DNA from: Methylomarinovum tepidoasis
Lineage (GTDB): Bacteria > Pseudomonadota > Gammaproteobacteria > Methylococcales > Methylothermaceae
DNA: 64,000 nt
NCBI RefSeq assembly: GCF_030294985.1
Contig: NZ_AP024718.1
Coordinates: forward strand, 2,247,001 to 2,311,000
Direction of reading: 5' to 3'
Shown: positions 44,245-57,734 of the stretch, piece after piece
Layout: every line of letters begins with the position of its first letter
Position numbering within the stretch: position 1 is the first letter of the stretch
Program-made: the position numbers and the translations under genes
The notes under the pieces: generated by a model
Told to the model about the DNA's origin: nothing
The model's input: only the letters and a program-made list of their open reading frames with translations
Database searches by the model: none

Positions 44245-45615
44245 ATGCCCATCAGTGCCGAACACGACGATACCGAACGCCACTTAAAACAACTGACCGA
44301 GGACCTGGAAACCGGCAAACTCGCCCAGCTCAAACAGCTGCTTCAGGCCCTGACCCCCGCGGAAATCGCCGATTTGCTCGAGGCGCTCAAGCCTTCCGAC
44401 CGTCTGGTGGTCTGGCGCCTGCTGCCACCGGAAGTGGCCGGTGAAGTATTGGTGGAACTGCACGAGGAGGTCCGTACCAGCCTTATCAAGGCTCTGGAAA
44501 AGACCGATGCCGAAGACTTGATCGAAGCCGCCGAGGCCCTCGATCCCGATGACCTGGCGGATATCGTCGAGGACCTGCCGGAAACCATCCGCGACAAGGT
44601 GGTCCAGGCCCTCAGCCGCCATGACCGCAGCCGCCTGGAACGGGTGCTGACCTATCCCGAGGACACCGCCGGCAGCCTGATGCGCACCGACACCATCACG
44701 GTGCGCCCGGACGTCACCCTCGACGTGGTGCTGCGCTACCTGCGCCAGCGAGGCGAATTGCCGGATCTGACCGACGCCCTTTACGTGGTGGACAAGGACG
44801 ACAGGCTGATCGGCGTCCTTCCTCTGTCGGTGCTGCTCACCAGCGACCCGCACAAGACCGTGCGCGAACTGATGCTCACGGAAGTGGAGGCCATTCCCGC
44901 CACCCTGCCGGCTTCCGACGTGGCGATGCTGTTCGAGCACCACGACTGGGTTTCGGCCCCGGTAGTGGACGAGGAAGGCCGGCTGGTCGGCCGCATCACC
45001 GTGGACGACGTGGTGGACGTGATCCGCGACGAGGCCGAACACACCATCATGAGCCAGGCCGGCCTGTCGGAAGAAACCGACATGTTCGCCCCCGTTTCCG
45101 AAAGCGCCAAACGGCGGGCGGTGTGGCTCGGAGTCAATCTGGTCACCGCCTTTCTGGCCGCTTGGGTCATCGGCCTGTTCGAGGACACCATCCAGAAGGA
45201 AGTGGCGCTGGCGGTACTGATGCCCATCGTCGCCAGCATGGGGGGCATCGCCGGCACCCAAACCCAGACCCTGGTGATCCGCGCCCTGGCCTTGAAACAA
45301 ATCGGCGAAGCCAACGTCTGGACCCTGCTGGCCCGGGAAATCGCCATCGGCCTGATCAACGGCGTACTATGGGCCATCGTGGTCGGCGTCATCGCCGCCA
45401 TCTGGTTCCAGGCCCTCCACATCGGCTTGCTGATCGCCGCAGCGATGATCATCAACCTGCTGTGCGCCGCGTTCGCCGGAGTGATGATTCCGCTGCTGCT
45501 GGACAAACTGGGCATCGACCCGGCTCTGGCGGGTGGCGTGGTGCTGACCACGGTGACCGACGTGGTTGGCTTTTTGGCGTTTCTGGGACTGGCGTCCTGG
45601 TGGTTATTCTCTTAA
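44245..45615 (+). CDS. mgtE: Magnesium transporter MgtE
   Basis: 456 residues. Acidic N-domain (about 15-135), two CBS domains (about 140-265, including PVVDEEGRLVGRITVDD), a plug helix, then five membrane helices (about 288-455) with VLMPIVASMGGIAGTQTQTL forming the ion pore. It is a Mg(II) channel gated by cytosolic Mg(II) through the CBS domains. Confidence 0.95.
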   Translation: MPISAEHDDTERHLKQLTEDLETGKLAQLKQLLQALTPAEIADLLEALKPSDRLVVWRLLPPEVAGEVLVELHEEVRTSLIKALEKTDAEDLIEAAEALDPDDLADIVEDLPETIRDKVVQALSRHDRSRLERVLTYPEDTAGSLMRTDTITVRPDVTLDVVLRYLRQRGELPDLTDALYVVDKDDRLIGVLPLSVLLTSDPHKTVRELMLTEVEAIPATLPASDVAMLFEHHDWVSAPVVDEEGRLVGRITVDDVVDVIRDEAEHTIMSQAGLSEETDMFAPVSESAKRRAVWLGVNLVTAFLAAWVIGLFEDTIQKEVALAVLMPIVASMGGIAGTQTQTLVIRALALKQIGEANVWTLLAREIAIGLINGVLWAIVVGVIAAIWFQALHIGLLIAAAMIINLLCAAFAGVMIPLLLDKLGIDPALAGGVVLTTVTDVVGFLAFLGLASWWLFS

Positions 45616-45663
45616 CATCGCCGCAACTGGATCGGGGCTTTTTCGGGCAGCCTTCGTGGCAAT

Positions 45664-46293
45664 ATGATCACACAGGACCCAACCCAATTCCTGTCCCTGT
45701 TCATCCCCCTGCTCATCATCATGGACCCGGTGGGCAACCTGCCGCTGTTTCTGGCCCTCACCGCTTCGTTCGGCATCCGCCAGCAACTGCGGACGGCGGC
45801 CGTCGCCTGTGGCTCGGCCGCGCTCATCCTGCTGCTGTTCGGCCTCACCGGCGATGCCATCCTGCGGTTCTTCGGCATCACCCTGCCGGCGTTCCAGATC
45901 GCCGGCGGGCTGATCTTCTTCATCTACGCCCTGCAGATGCTCAACCTGATTCCGGCAGCCCTGAAAAGCTCGGAAGCCGAGGAGCAGGAAAGCCTGCGCA
46001 GTGAGCACATCGCCCTGGTGCCGCTGGCCACCCCTTTGCTGGCCGGTCCCGGAGCGATCACCGCGATCCTGGTCTGGCAACAGGACCCGGCGCGGCGGAT
46101 ACCGTTGCCGGAGCTGACGCTGGTGATTGCGGCCGCCTGTACGGTCGTGTTCCTCGCCTTCTGCAGCGGCCGCTGGCTGCGGCAAGTGCTGGGGCTGGGG
46201 GGCATCGGCGTGGTCACCCGGCTCACCGGGCTGCTGCTGGCGGTGCTGGCGACCCAGTTCGTGGTGGACGGGCTGTTGGCGGTGCTGCGCTAG
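45664..46293 (+). CDS. MarC-family membrane protein
   Basis: 209 residues with six hydrophobic helices. MarC/UPF0056 signatures: IPLLIIMDPVGNLPLFLAL, and PLATPLLAGPGAITAIL. Despite early naming, the family has no proven antibiotic-resistance function and its transport substrate is unknown. Follows mgtE by 48 bases. Confidence 0.92.
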   Translation: MITQDPTQFLSLFIPLLIIMDPVGNLPLFLALTASFGIRQQLRTAAVACGSAALILLLFGLTGDAILRFFGITLPAFQIAGGLIFFIYALQMLNLIPAALKSSEAEEQESLRSEHIALVPLATPLLAGPGAITAILVWQQDPARRIPLPELTLVIAAACTVVFLAFCSGRWLRQVLGLGGIGVVTRLTGLLLAVLATQFVVDGLLAVLR

Positions 46294-46323
46294 AAAAAAA
46301 ACCGGCGATCCGCAGACCGCCGG
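46294..46323 (-). terminator. Rho-independent terminator of hppA
   Basis: On the minus strand a 6-bp stem CCGGCG/CGCCGG (46318-46323 and 46302-46307) is followed by eight T residues (complement of 46294-46301), 21 bases after the hppA stop and directly abutting the convergent marC-family stop. Confidence 0.85.
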
Positions 46324-46343
46324 CATCCGCTGCCCTGGGATTC

Positions 46344-48353
<2,010 letters not shown>

Positions 48354-48476
48354 GAGAAGCTCTCCCCCTGTTGTTTATTGAAATTCTGCGTTTCCTGAAA
48401 TACCGCCTTTGGCGCAAGGCGTCAACCGTTTCTGCAATTCGGTTAAACTAACCACCCTTTCCGGAAAAGCACCGCC

Positions 48477-49883
48477 ATGACCACCAACCCGCTGCTGGAC
48501 ACCCTCACCGACTTCTGGGACCGGGAAATCCTCCCCGCCCTCATCGACTATATCCGCATCCCGGCCCTGTCGCCGGATTTCGACGCCGACTGGGCCAAAA
48601 CCGGCCATCTGGAGCAGGCCCGCCGCCTGGCGCTGGACTGGCTCGAACGTCATCGGGAAACCGACTGGGCCGTCCACGACCTGCAACTGCCGGGGCTGAC
48701 ACCCCTGATTCTGGTGGAAATCCCGGGGCAAAGGGAAGGCAACGTGCTGCTCTACGGCCATCTGGACAAACAGCCGGAAATGGAGGGCTGGCGCGAGGAC
48801 CTGGGCCCCTGGAAACCGGTGATCGAGGACTGCAGACTCTACGGCCGCGGCGGGGCCGATGACGGCTACGCGCTGTTTGCCGCCGTCGCCGCCCTCAAGG
48901 CTCTGCGCCGCCAGGGCCTACCCCACCCCCGCTGCCTGATTCTGATCGAGTTCTCCGAGGAGAGCGGCTCGCCCCACCTGCCCCCTTACCTGGAAAAGTA
49001 CGGCGACCTCGTCGGCACCCCGGACCTGGTCGTCGCCCTGGACTCGGGCACCGGCGACTACGAACGACTGTGGTCCACCACCTCGCTGCGGGGCATGCAG
49101 GGCTGCACCGTCACCGTGCGCACCCTTGAGGAGGCGGCCCACTCCGGCATCGCCTCCGGCATCGTGCCCGAATCCTTCGCCATCCTGCGCCAGATTCTCG
49201 ACCGCCTGGAGGATCCGGCCACCGGCCGGGTGCGGCTGGAGGCGCTGCACGTCGAAATCCCCGCCATCCGCAAACAACAGGCCAAAGACGCGTCGGAAAT
49301 CCTCAGGCTGGCGCCGGTGGCGGGGCTGCACCCTCTGCCCGGCCTCAGACCCCTGAGCGACGATCCTTACGAGCTGATCCTCAACAACACCTGGCGGCCG
49401 AGCCTGTGCGTGACGGGCCAGGACGGCCTGCCGCCCGCCGACCGCGCCGGCAACGTCATGCGCGCCTACACGCGCCTGAAGCTGTCCTTCCGCCTGCCGC
49501 CGCCGCTGCGCTGCGAGGAGGCCAAAAAAGCCATCGAACGGGCGGTGCTGCGTGATCCCCCTTTCAACGCCCAGGTCGAAATCCGCTTCGATCAGGGCGG
49601 CGACGGCTGGGAGGCGCCGCCGCCGGCGAAATGGCTGCAGGAGGCCTGCGACCGCGCCTCCCTGAAGCACTACGGCCACAAGGCCGCCTATCTGGGGCTG
49701 GGGGCCTCGATCCCCTTCATGAAGATGCTGGGCGACGCCTATCCCCAGGCCCAGTTCCTCATCACCGGGGTGCTGGGACCGGGCAGCAACGCCCACGGTC
49801 CCAACGAGTTTCTCCATATTCCCTACGCCAGGAAGCTGACCGCCTGCGTCGCCGACATCCTCGCCGCCCATGAAGCTGGCTGA
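48477..49883 (+). CDS. M20-family metallopeptidase
   Basis: 468 residues. Metal-ligand motifs: VLLYGHLDKQPE (His, Asp), GRGGADDGYALFA (bridging Asp), EFSEESGSPH (Glu-Glu), and a late His in NEFLHIPYARK. A dimerisation domain lies in the middle. It resembles cytosolic dipeptidases of the M20 group; the substrate is likely a dipeptide or acyl amino acid. Its 3' end overlaps rep by 14 bases. Confidence 0.92.
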   Translation: MTTNPLLDTLTDFWDREILPALIDYIRIPALSPDFDADWAKTGHLEQARRLALDWLERHRETDWAVHDLQLPGLTPLILVEIPGQREGNVLLYGHLDKQPEMEGWREDLGPWKPVIEDCRLYGRGGADDGYALFAAVAALKALRRQGLPHPRCLILIEFSEESGSPHLPPYLEKYGDLVGTPDLVVALDSGTGDYERLWSTTSLRGMQGCTVTVRTLEEAAHSGIASGIVPESFAILRQILDRLEDPATGRVRLEALHVEIPAIRKQQAKDASEILRLAPVAGLHPLPGLRPLSDDPYELILNNTWRPSLCVTGQDGLPPADRAGNVMRAYTRLKLSFRLPPPLRCEEAKKAIERAVLRDPPFNAQVEIRFDQGGDGWEAPPPAKWLQEACDRASLKHYGHKAAYLGLGASIPFMKMLGDAYPQAQFLITGVLGPGSNAHGPNEFLHIPYARKLTACVADILAAHEAG

Positions 49884-51870
49884 GCTCAATCCCCAGCAGC
49901 GCGCCGCGGTCAAGGCCGTCGACACCCCGGTGCTGGTGATCGCCGGCGCCGGCAGCGGCAAGACCCGGGTCATCACCCACAAGATCGCTTATCTGATCGA
50001 GCAGGGACTGGCGGCGCGCCACATCGCCGCCCTCACCTTCACCAACAAGGCCGCCCGGGAGATGAAGCAGCGGGTCGGCCAGCTCATCGACGGCAACCGC
50101 GCCAAGGGGCTGACCGTCTCCACCTTCCACGCCCTGGGGCTGGACATCCTGCGCCGCGAGCACAAGGCTCTGGGGCTCAAGCCGGGGCTTTCGATCCTCG
50201 ACAGCCACGACCGCCTCAATCTCCTCAAGGAGATCGCCGCCCACCACGAGCAGCACTTCCACCCCGACGACCTGCCCGCCCACGCCCACAAAATCGGCAG
50301 CTGGAAGAACGATTTCGTCCTCCCGGAGGAGGCCGGCGACGATCCGGCCGCCCTGCTCTACCGCGACTACCAGCGCTGCCTTAAGGCCTACAATGCGGTG
50401 GACTTCGACGACCTGATCCTGCTGCCGGTGCTGCTGTTCCAGAACCGGCCGGAAATCCTGGAGAAATGGCAGGCCCGGCTGCGTTATCTTTTGGTGGACG
50501 AGTACCAGGACACCAACCGCACCCAGTACCGCCTGCTGTGCCTGTTGACCGGCAAGCTGGGACGCTTCACCGTGGTCGGCGACGACGATCAGTCCATCTA
50601 CGCCTGGCGCGGGGCTCAGCCGGAGAATCTGGTGCAGCTGCACCGGGACTTTTCGCGCCTTGAGATCATCAAGCTGGAACAGAACTACCGCTCCACCGGC
50701 CGCATCCTCAAGGCCGCCAACCGCCTGATCGCCAACAACCCCCACGTGTTCGAAAAGAAGCTGTGGAGCCGGTACGGCTTCGGCGATCCGATCCGGGTGC
50801 TGGCCCACGAGGACGAGTTCGCCGAGGCGCGTCAGACCGCCGCCGACCTACTGCATCACAAGTTCCGCAAGGGAGGGCGCTTTTCCGACTACGCCATCCT
50901 CTACCGCAGCAATCACCAGGCCCGTCTGTTCGAGCGCGCCCTCAGGGAACAGCGCATCCCCTATTTTCTCAGCGGCGGCCAGTCGTTCTTCAACCACGCC
51001 GAGGTCAAGGACGTGGTGGCCTACCTGCGCCTGCTGGTCAATCCCGACGACGACATCGCCTTCCTGCGGGTGGCCAACACCCCCAGGCGTGAGATCGGCC
51101 CTGCCACCCTGGAAAAACTCGGCAGCTATGCCCAGAGGCGCCACGTCTCCCTGTTCGCCGCCTGCTACGAAATGGGTCTGACCCAGGTGCTCGACGGCAA
51201 AGCCATCGACCGCCTGCAGCACTTCTGCGATTTTCTGGGCGATGTGGCCGACCGCGCCAAACGCGGCGACACCCTGGCGGTGATCGAGGAAATGCTGGAA
51301 ACCATCGGCTACCGCGATCACCTGCGCGATGCCGCCGCCAACCCCAAACAGTTCGAGCGCCGCTGGGAGAACGTGCGCGATCTGCTCGACTGGCTCGCCC
51401 GCCTGCTGGAGGAGGCCGAGGGCGGCGACGACCCGCTGAATGCGACGGTCACCAAACTGATGCTGCTGGACGTCCTCGACCGCACCCGCGACGAGGAAGC
51501 CGGCGACCGGGTCACCCTCATGACTTTGCACGCCGCCAAGGGGCTGGAATTCCCCCACGTCTACCTGGTGGGGATGGAGGAAGGACTGCTGCCGCACCAG
51601 ACCAGCATCGACCTGGACGACATCGAGGAGGAGCGGCGCTTGTGTTACGTGGGCATCACCCGGGCCCAGAAAACCCTGACCCTGAGCTACTGCCAGAAGC
51701 GCCGCCGCTACGGCGAGATGGTGGACTGCACCCCCAGCCGTTTCCTGGAGGAACTGCCCCAGGAGGATCTGGAATGGGTGGGCAAAAGCGCGCTGCCGGA
51801 GACGGAAAAGAAGGCCCGCGGTCAGGCCGCTCTGCAGCAACTGAAGGCGATTCTGCAGGAAGCCGGGTGA
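49870..51870 (+). CDS. rep: ATP-dependent DNA helicase Rep
   Basis: 666 residues. UvrD/Rep superfamily 1 motifs: Q motif LNPQQRAAV, Walker [22 protein letters not shown] (Ia), DEYQDTN (II), [13 protein letters not shown] (III), EQNYRS (IV), [17 protein letters not shown] (V) and [11 protein letters not shown] (VI). It unwinds DNA 3' to 5' and helps replication forks pass obstacles. The stop overlaps the hydrolase start in a GTGA. Confidence 0.96.
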   Translation: MKLAELNPQQRAAVKAVDTPVLVIAGAGSGKTRVITHKIAYLIEQGLAARHIAALTFTNKAAREMKQRVGQLIDGNRAKGLTVSTFHALGLDILRREHKALGLKPGLSILDSHDRLNLLKEIAAHHEQHFHPDDLPAHAHKIGSWKNDFVLPEEAGDDPAALLYRDYQRCLKAYNAVDFDDLILLPVLLFQNRPEILEKWQARLRYLLVDEYQDTNRTQYRLLCLLTGKLGRFTVVGDDDQSIYAWRGAQPENLVQLHRDFSRLEIIKLEQNYRSTGRILKAANRLIANNPHVFEKKLWSRYGFGDPIRVLAHEDEFAEARQTAADLLHHKFRKGGRFSDYAILYRSNHQARLFERALREQRIPYFLSGGQSFFNHAEVKDVVAYLRLLVNPDDDIAFLRVANTPRREIGPATLEKLGSYAQRRHVSLFAACYEMGLTQVLDGKAIDRLQHFCDFLGDVADRAKRGDTLAVIEEMLETIGYRDHLRDAAANPKQFERRWENVRDLLDWLARLLEEAEGGDDPLNATVTKLMLLDVLDRTRDEEAGDRVTLMTLHAAKGLEFPHVYLVGMEEGLLPHQTSIDLDDIEEERRLCYVGITRAQKTLTLSYCQKRRRYGEMVDCTPSRFLEELPQEDLEWVGKSALPETEKKARGQAALQQLKAILQEAG

Positions 51871-52736
51871 GGCCGCAGATTTACACCGCCGCAGACGGCC
51901 GCCGCATCGCTTTCGCCCGCTACGGCGATCCCGACGGCCTTCCGGTGGCCTATTGCCACGGCACCCCTTCCTCGCGCCTCGAGGCCGCGGTTGCCGAGGC
52001 GGCCGCCAGAAAGCTCGGCCTTTGCTTGTTCGCCCCAGACCGCCCCGGCTACGGCCGTTCCGATCCCCTGCCGCCTACGAACGTCGCCGCCTGGACGGGC
52101 GATCTGGCCGCGGTGGCCGACCACCTGGGAATCCCCCGTTTCCATGTCGTCGGCGTCTCCGGCGGCGGCCCCTACGCCCTGGCCTGCGCCGCCCGCCTGG
52201 AGAAGCGGGTGCGGGGCGTGGCCCTGGTCTGCCCCCTGGGGCCGATCCAGGACCCGGCGCTGCGCCGCACCATGAGCCCGGCGGCGCGGCTGGCTTTCTT
52301 TCTGGCCGAGAAGGCGCCCTGGGCGCTGCCACTCTTCTTCGGTCCGGCCACCGCCGCCCTGCTGCGGCGCTTCCCGCGGCTGACCTTCACCCTGCTGGAG
52401 AGCCAGCTGCCGGAGAGCGACCGCCGCACCCTCGCCGACCGCCGCATCCGCACCTGCTTCGAGGCCAGTATCCGCGAAGGGCTGCGCCAGGGCGGCCGCG
52501 GCGCCCGGCGGGACTTCGTCCACTACGTGCGCCAGTGGGGATTCGAGCCGGCGGCCGTGGGACAGAAGGTCACCTTGTGGCACGGCGAGGCCGACCGGGT
52601 CGTCCCCGTCACCCAGAGCCGGATTCTGGCCGGCCGCCTGCCCCGCTGCGAGACCCGCTTTCTGGCGGGCGAGGGTCATTATTCCCTGCCCTGCCGGCAG
52701 GCGGAGAGCATTCTGTACCATCTGGTGCTGGGCTGA
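51867..52736 (+). CDS. Alpha/beta-hydrolase
   Basis: 289 residues from GTG 51867 (GTGA overlap with rep). Oxyanion-hole motif YCHGTPSSR, nucleophile elbow GVSGGGPYA with Ser, acid in [10 protein letters not shown] and catalytic His in GEGHYSLP. No signal peptide. Substrate unknown. Its last 128 bases overlap the tail of the convergent oxoprolinase gene. Confidence 0.9.
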   Translation: MRPQIYTAADGRRIAFARYGDPDGLPVAYCHGTPSSRLEAAVAEAAARKLGLCLFAPDRPGYGRSDPLPPTNVAAWTGDLAAVADHLGIPRFHVVGVSGGGPYALACAARLEKRVRGVALVCPLGPIQDPALRRTMSPAARLAFFLAEKAPWALPLFFGPATAALLRRFPRLTFTLLESQLPESDRRTLADRRIRTCFEASIREGLRQGGRGARRDFVHYVRQWGFEPAAVGQKVTLWHGEADRVVPVTQSRILAGRLPRCETRFLAGEGHYSLPCRQAESILYHLVLG

Positions 52737-55700
52737 CCTCCTCCGCCGGCCCGAAACCCCCGCCCCCCGGCGTCTCGATCACCAGCCTGTCCCCGGCCGC
52801 CACGCCGATCCGGGCGCAACCAGGCAACGTCTCTTCACGTCCGTCGGCGCGGATCAGCCGGTTGCGCCCCAACGCCCCCGGCCGGCCACCGGCGAGGCCG
52901 AAGGGGGGATAACGGCGATGACTGGAAAGGATGGCGCAGGTCATGGGTTCCAGGAACCGCAGCTCGCGCACCACCCCGTCGCCGCCCCGGTGACGCCCGC
53001 CCCCGCCGCTGCCGCGGCGGATGCGAAACGATTCCACCCGGACCGGATAACGCCGCTCCAGGATCTCGGTGTCGGTGAGGCGGGAGTTGGTCATGTGGGT
53101 GTGCACCGCGTCGGCGCCGTCGAAATCCGGCCCGGCCCCGGCGCCGCCGCAAAGGGTTTCGTAATACTGGTGGCGCTCGTTGCCGAAGGTGAGATTGTTC
53201 ATGGTGCCCTGGGAAGCGGCCAGCACCCCCAGGGCGCCGTAGAGGGCGTCCACCACGTACTGGGAGGTTTCCACGTTGCCGGCCACCACCGCCGCCGGCG
53301 GCCGGGGATTGAGGAAACTGCCCTCGGGGATGACGATTTCCAACGGCTCCAGGCAACCGGCGTTGAGGGGGATGTCATCGGCCACCAGGGTGCGGAACAC
53401 GTACAGCACCGCCGCCTTGCACACCGCCGCCGGGGCGTTGAAGTTGTCACGGGTCTGGGACGAGGTGCCGGAGAAGTCGATCCGCGCCCTGCCCGCCGCC
53501 GCATCGATGCTGACCGCCACGGCGATCTCGGCCTCGTTGTCGAGACGGTAGCGGAACCGGCCGTCACGCAGCCTGGGCAACAGGCGGCGCACCGCCTCGC
53601 GGGCGTTGGCGCGCACGTGCGCCATGTAGGCGGTCACGGTGTCGCGTCCCCAGGCATCGATCAACCGCCCCAGCGCCTGCACCCCCTGGTTGTTGGCGGC
53701 GATCTGGGCCTGCAGATCGGCCAGATTCTGGGCCGGATTGCGGGCCGGAAACGGCGCGTCGCGAAGCCAACGGCGGATCGCCGTTTCCTGCAGGCGGCCG
53801 GCAGCGACGATCCGCAATCCCGGCGTCCACACGCCTTCCTCGTCGATGGTGCGGCTGTCGGCGGGCATGGACCCCGGCGTCGTCCCGCCCACGTCGGCAT
53901 GGTGGCCGCGGGAGGCGAGCAGAAAGGCCAAACGCCCGGCATCGTCGAACACCGGGGTGATCACGGTGATGTCGGGCAGATGGGTGCCGCCGTGATAAGG
54001 GGAGTTGGTCAGCCATACCTCCCCGGGACGCAGGGTTTCCCGCCGCAGCAGGGTCTGGACGCAATCCCCCATGGAGCCCAGATGCACCGGAATATGGGGA
54101 GCGTTGGCCACCAGCCGGCCACAGGAGTCGAACAGCGCACAGGAAAAATCCAGCCGCTCCTTGATGTTGACCGAATGGGCGGTGTTGCGCAGCGCATCAC
54201 CCATCTGTTCGGCCACGGCTTGGAACTGCTTGTTGAAGATGGTCAGCAGCACCGGGTCGGCCCGGCGGGCGTCGACGGCGGGACGGCGGACGGCGGCCTG
54301 ACCCTGCCGCAGGCGCAGATGTCCGTGGCGGTCGAGGCGACCCGCCCAGCCCGGATCGATGACCGTGGTGGCGGTGGCCTCGACGACGATGGCCGGCCCC
54401 CTGAAGGTCTGCCCCGGCACCAGCACCTCCCGGCGGTAGAGGGGAACCGTGCGCCACTCTCCGGCGACGAACAGGGGTACTTGGTCGCAGGGTGGCGCCG
54501 GGGAACCACCGGCCGGCCATTCGGGCAGCTCTGGCGCTTCGGCCTGGACGACGGCCTCCAGGGAAATCCGGGCCACCACCAGTTCCCGTTCCAGCAGGAA
54601 GCCGAAGCGCTGTCGATGACGGGCGGTGAAGGCTTGGGCCAAGGTCTCCGGAGTGTCGCAGGGCACGGCGAACGTGGTGTCGGTGCCCTCATAGCGTAGA
54701 TGGACCCGGCGAACGTATGCGGCCTGCCCGCCGGTAAAACCCTCGGCCCTCATCCGGGCTTCGGCTTCCCGCACCAGGGGCTGGAAGAGCTCCGCCAGCG
54801 CTGCGGCATCCAGTTCCGCCAGGGGACGCTCCACCGCCGCCTCCCCCAAGTGGCGCCAGTCCGCCAGTCCCATGCCGTAGGCCGACAGCACCCCGGCGAA
54901 GGGATGCAGCAGCACCTCGCGCATCCCTAAGTGCGCAGCCACCCGGCACGCCAGCTGACCGCCGGCGCCGCCGAAACAGAACAGCGTGTAACGGCGCAGG
55001 TCATGGCCACGCTGCAGCGAAATCTGCTTGATCGCCGCCGCCATGTTTTCCACCGCCACTTCCAAAAAGCCGTCGGCGACCGCTTCCGGCGTCAACCGCG
55101 TGCCGGTGGCGGCCGCCATTGCCGCCGCCAAGGCGGAAAATCCCCGCTGCACGGCCTCCCGGTCCAAAGGCAGGTCGCCGCCAGGCCCGAAGGTCGCGGG
55201 AAAGTGCCGCGGCTGAATCCGCCCCACCATCAGGTTGGCGTCGGTGACCGTCAGCGGCCCGCCGCGGCGATAGCAGGCCGGCCCCGGGTCGGCGCCCGCC
55301 GACTGCGGTCCCACACGGCAGCGCTGGCCGTCGAAGTGCAGTATGGAACCACCCCCGGCGGCGACGGTGTGGATGTGCAGCTGGGGCGCCTGCACCCGGA
55401 CCCCGGCGACTTCAGTCTCGAATACCCGTTCCAGCTCCCCGGCATAGTGGGCCACGTCGGTGGAGGTTCCGCCCATGTCGAAGGTGATCAGCCGCTCGAT
55501 TCCCAACCGTTCGCCGATGCGGACCGCAGCGATCAGCCCGCCCGCCGGTCCCGACAGCAGACAGTCCCGCCCCCGAAAGTGGGCCGCCCGGGTCAAGCCC
55601 CCGTGGGATTGCATGAACCACAACCGTACCGGCCCGTCGATCCCCGCCTCGATGCGCCGGGTATAGCGTCGCAGCGGCGGAGACAGATAGGCATCGAGGA

Positions 55701-56337
55701 CGGTGGTATCCCCCCGCGCCACCAGCTTGGGCAGCGGACTGACCTGATGGGAGACGGAGATCTGCGCAAATCCCAGCTGCCGGGCCAGGGCGGCGAGGCG
55801 GCGCTCGTGTTCCGGATTGGCGTAGGCGTGGAGCAGGACGATGGCCAGGGAATCGATCCCCTGTTGCCGCAGGGCGGTCAAGGCACAACGGGCCTGGTCC
55901 GTGTCCAGCGGGGTGAGAATGCGCCCTTCGGGATCGACGCGCTCGGTGACCGGCACCACGGTGGTGTAGAGGGTGTCGGGCTTGCGGATGTCGAGGGCGA
56001 AGATGTCGGGCCGGTTCTGATAAGCGATCACCAGAGCGTCCTCGAACCCGCGGGTGATGACCAGGGCGGTGGGTTCCCCCCGGCGCTCCAACAGCGCGTT
56101 GGTGCCCACGGTGGTGCCCATGCGGATGCTGTCGATCCGGGCGGCGGGAATCGGCGCCCCGGCCGGCAATCCCAGCAGGTCGCGAATGCCCTGGAGCACC
56201 GCATCGTCGTAGCGGCGGGGGTTTTCCGACAACAGCTTGTGAGTGAGCAGACGGCCGTCGGGACGACGGGCGACGATGTCGGTGAACGTGCCGCCGCGGT
56301 CGATCCAGAATTGCCAGCGTTTCGTTACCGCGTCCAT
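52609..56337 (-). CDS. 5-oxoprolinase / hydantoinase A-B fusion
   Basis: 1242 residues from ATG 56337 ([16 protein letters not shown]); longer upstream reading was rejected. HyuA half (about 1-690): [34 protein letters not shown], and [10 protein letters not shown]. HyuB half (about 720-1195): [51 protein letters not shown], and [20 protein letters not shown]. It hydrolyses 5-oxoproline to glutamate using ATP. The last ~42 residues run antisense through the hydrolase 3' end and look like read-through tail. Its start overlaps the metallo-hydrolase stop by 13 bases. Confidence 0.93.
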   Translation of the reverse strand: MDAVTKRWQFWIDRGGTFTDIVARRPDGRLLTHKLLSENPRRYDDAVLQGIRDLLGLPAGAPIPAARIDSIRMGTTVGTNALLERRGEPTALVITRGFEDALVIAYQNRPDIFALDIRKPDTLYTTVVPVTERVDPEGRILTPLDTDQARCALTALRQQGIDSLAIVLLHAYANPEHERRLAALARQLGFAQISVSHQVSPLPKLVARGDTTVLDAYLSPPLRRYTRRIEAGIDGPVRLWFMQSHGGLTRAAHFRGRDCLLSGPAGGLIAAVRIGERLGIERLITFDMGGTSTDVAHYAGELERVFETEVAGVRVQAPQLHIHTVAAGGGSILHFDGQRCRVGPQSAGADPGPACYRRGGPLTVTDANLMVGRIQPRHFPATFGPGGDLPLDREAVQRGFSALAAAMAAATGTRLTPEAVADGFLEVAVENMAAAIKQISLQRGHDLRRYTLFCFGGAGGQLACRVAAHLGMREVLLHPFAGVLSAYGMGLADWRHLGEAAVERPLAELDAAALAELFQPLVREAEARMRAEGFTGGQAAYVRRVHLRYEGTDTTFAVPCDTPETLAQAFTARHRQRFGFLLERELVVARISLEAVVQAEAPELPEWPAGGSPAPPCDQVPLFVAGEWRTVPLYRREVLVPGQTFRGPAIVVEATATTVIDPGWAGRLDRHGHLRLRQGQAAVRRPAVDARRADPVLLTIFNKQFQAVAEQMGDALRNTAHSVNIKERLDFSCALFDSCGRLVANAPHIPVHLGSMGDCVQTLLRRETLRPGEVWLTNSPYHGGTHLPDITVITPVFDDAGRLAFLLASRGHHADVGGTTPGSMPADSRTIDEEGVWTPGLRIVAAGRLQETAIRRWLRDAPFPARNPAQNLADLQAQIAANNQGVQALGRLIDAWGRDTVTAYMAHVRANAREAVRRLLPRLRDGRFRYRLDNEAEIAVAVSIDAAAGRARIDFSGTSSQTRDNFNAPAAVCKAAVLYVFRTLVADDIPLNAGCLEPLEIVIPEGSFLNPRPPAAVVAGNVETSQYVVDALYGALGVLAASQGTMNNLTFGNERHQYYETLCGGAGAGPDFDGADAVHTHMTNSRLTDTEILERRYPVRVESFRIRRGSGGGGRHRGGDGVVRELRFLEPMTCAILSSHRRYPPFGLAGGRPGALGRNRLIRADGREETLPGCARIGVAAGDRLVIETPGGGGFGPAEEVSPAPDGTECSPPAGRAGNNDPRPPESGSRSGAGGRPESGSG

Positions 56338-57734
56338 TGATAGCGGGTCAGATCGTAGCGCTGATGCAGCTCGGGAATCTCCACCCGCGCCGGCTGCAAC
56401 CGTTGGCACATGGCGCTCAGGGCTTCGGTTTCCCCGTGGACCAGAAAGGTGCAGGCGGGGTTGCCGGTCCGGCGGTGCCATTCGAGCAGCTCGTCGCGGT
56501 CGGCGTGGGCGGAAAAGCCGCCGATGGTGTAGATGCGGGCCCGCACCGGGATTTCCTTGCCCAGCAGATGCACGGTCTTGGCCCCGTCGATGATGGCCCG
56601 GGCCGGGGTGCCGCGGGCGGCGTAGCCGACGAAGACGACGCTGCACTCGGGGCGCCACAGGTTGTGGCGCAGGTGGTGGCGCACCCGGCCGCCGGTGCAC
56701 ATGCCGGAACCAGCCATGACGACCGCCCCGCTTTGGATCTGGTTGAGACGCATTGATTCGGCGGCCTCGCGGACGAAATGCAGATTAGGCAGGCCGAAGG
56801 GATCGCGCCCCTCCTGAAAGATGGCGCAGGTTTCCGGATCGAAGCATTCCGGATGACGGCGGAAAATCTCGGTCGCCGAGATAGCCATGGGGGAATCGAG
56901 AAACACCGGTAGGTAACGGGGCAGGATTTTCCGCTCCACACCCTCGCGCAGAAAGTAGAGAATCTCCTGGGCCCGCTCCAGGGCGAAGGTGGGAATGACG
57001 ACGTTGCCGCCGCGGTCGAGGGTGTCGAGAATCGCCTGGTACAGTTCCTCCACCGACGGTGGCAGCGGCTTGTGGCAGCGGTTGCCGTAGGTGGTTTCCA
57101 TCACCACCACGTCCGCTTTCGGCGGTCTGGCAGGATCGCGCAGGATAGGCCGCCCCTTGTTGCCCAGATCGCCGGAGAACAACACCCTCACCCGCCTTTC
57201 CCCCTCGCGCAGCTGCAGCAGGATGCAGGCGGAACCAAGGATGTGGCCGGCATCGACGAAGGTGGCGCGGATCCCGGGAGCGATGCGGGTCGGTTTGTTG
57301 TAGTCGATGCGGCGGCCGAAGCGGTCGAGGGTATCGAACACGTCGAGGACGTCATAGACCGGCTCGATCCGTTCCTTCTCCCCCCGCAGCCGCGCCTTGT
57401 GGGTCAGACGCCGGCTCTCCTCCTCGGCCAGATGGGCGGCGTCCATCATCACGATCTTGGCCAGATCGCGGCTGGCGCCGGTGGTGATGATCTCGCCCCG
57501 GAAGCCCCGCTTGGTCAGCAGCGGCAGGCGACCACAGTGATCCAGATGGGCGTGGGTCAGGAGAACGTAATCGATACCGGCCGGATCGAAGCCGAAAGGC
57601 TCGGCATTCTGGGCCTCCAGTTCGCGCCCGCCCTGATACATGCCACAGTCGATCAAAAGCCGCTTGCCGGCCGCCTCGATGAGGTGACAGGAACCGGTGA
57701 CGCCGCCGGCGGCGCCGTGGAATTCGATGTGCAC
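56325..57734 (-). CDS. Beta-CASP metallo-beta-lactamase-fold RNase-like hydrolase
   Basis: 469 residues. MBL motifs: [12 protein letters not shown] (HxHxDH), [24 protein letters not shown]; beta-CASP and C-terminal motifs: [27 protein letters not shown], and [16 protein letters not shown]. This is the RNA-processing (CPSF/YSH1-like) group, predicted to cleave RNA. It lies between the LOG gene (adjacent base) and the oxoprolinase. Confidence 0.92.
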   Translation of the reverse strand: MHIEFHGAAGGVTGSCHLIEAAGKRLLIDCGMYQGGRELEAQNAEPFGFDPAGIDYVLLTHAHLDHCGRLPLLTKRGFRGEIITTGASRDLAKIVMMDAAHLAEEESRRLTHKARLRGEKERIEPVYDVLDVFDTLDRFGRRIDYNKPTRIAPGIRATFVDAGHILGSACILLQLREGERRVRVLFSGDLGNKGRPILRDPARPPKADVVVMETTYGNRCHKPLPPSVEELYQAILDTLDRGGNVVIPTFALERAQEILYFLREGVERKILPRYLPVFLDSPMAISATEIFRRHPECFDPETCAIFQEGRDPFGLPNLHFVREAAESMRLNQIQSGAVVMAGSGMCTGGRVRHHLRHNLWRPECSVVFVGYAARGTPARAIIDGAKTVHLLGKEIPVRARIYTIGGFSAHADRDELLEWHRRTGNPACTFLVHGETEALSAMCQRLQPARVEIPELHQRYDLTRYQWTR

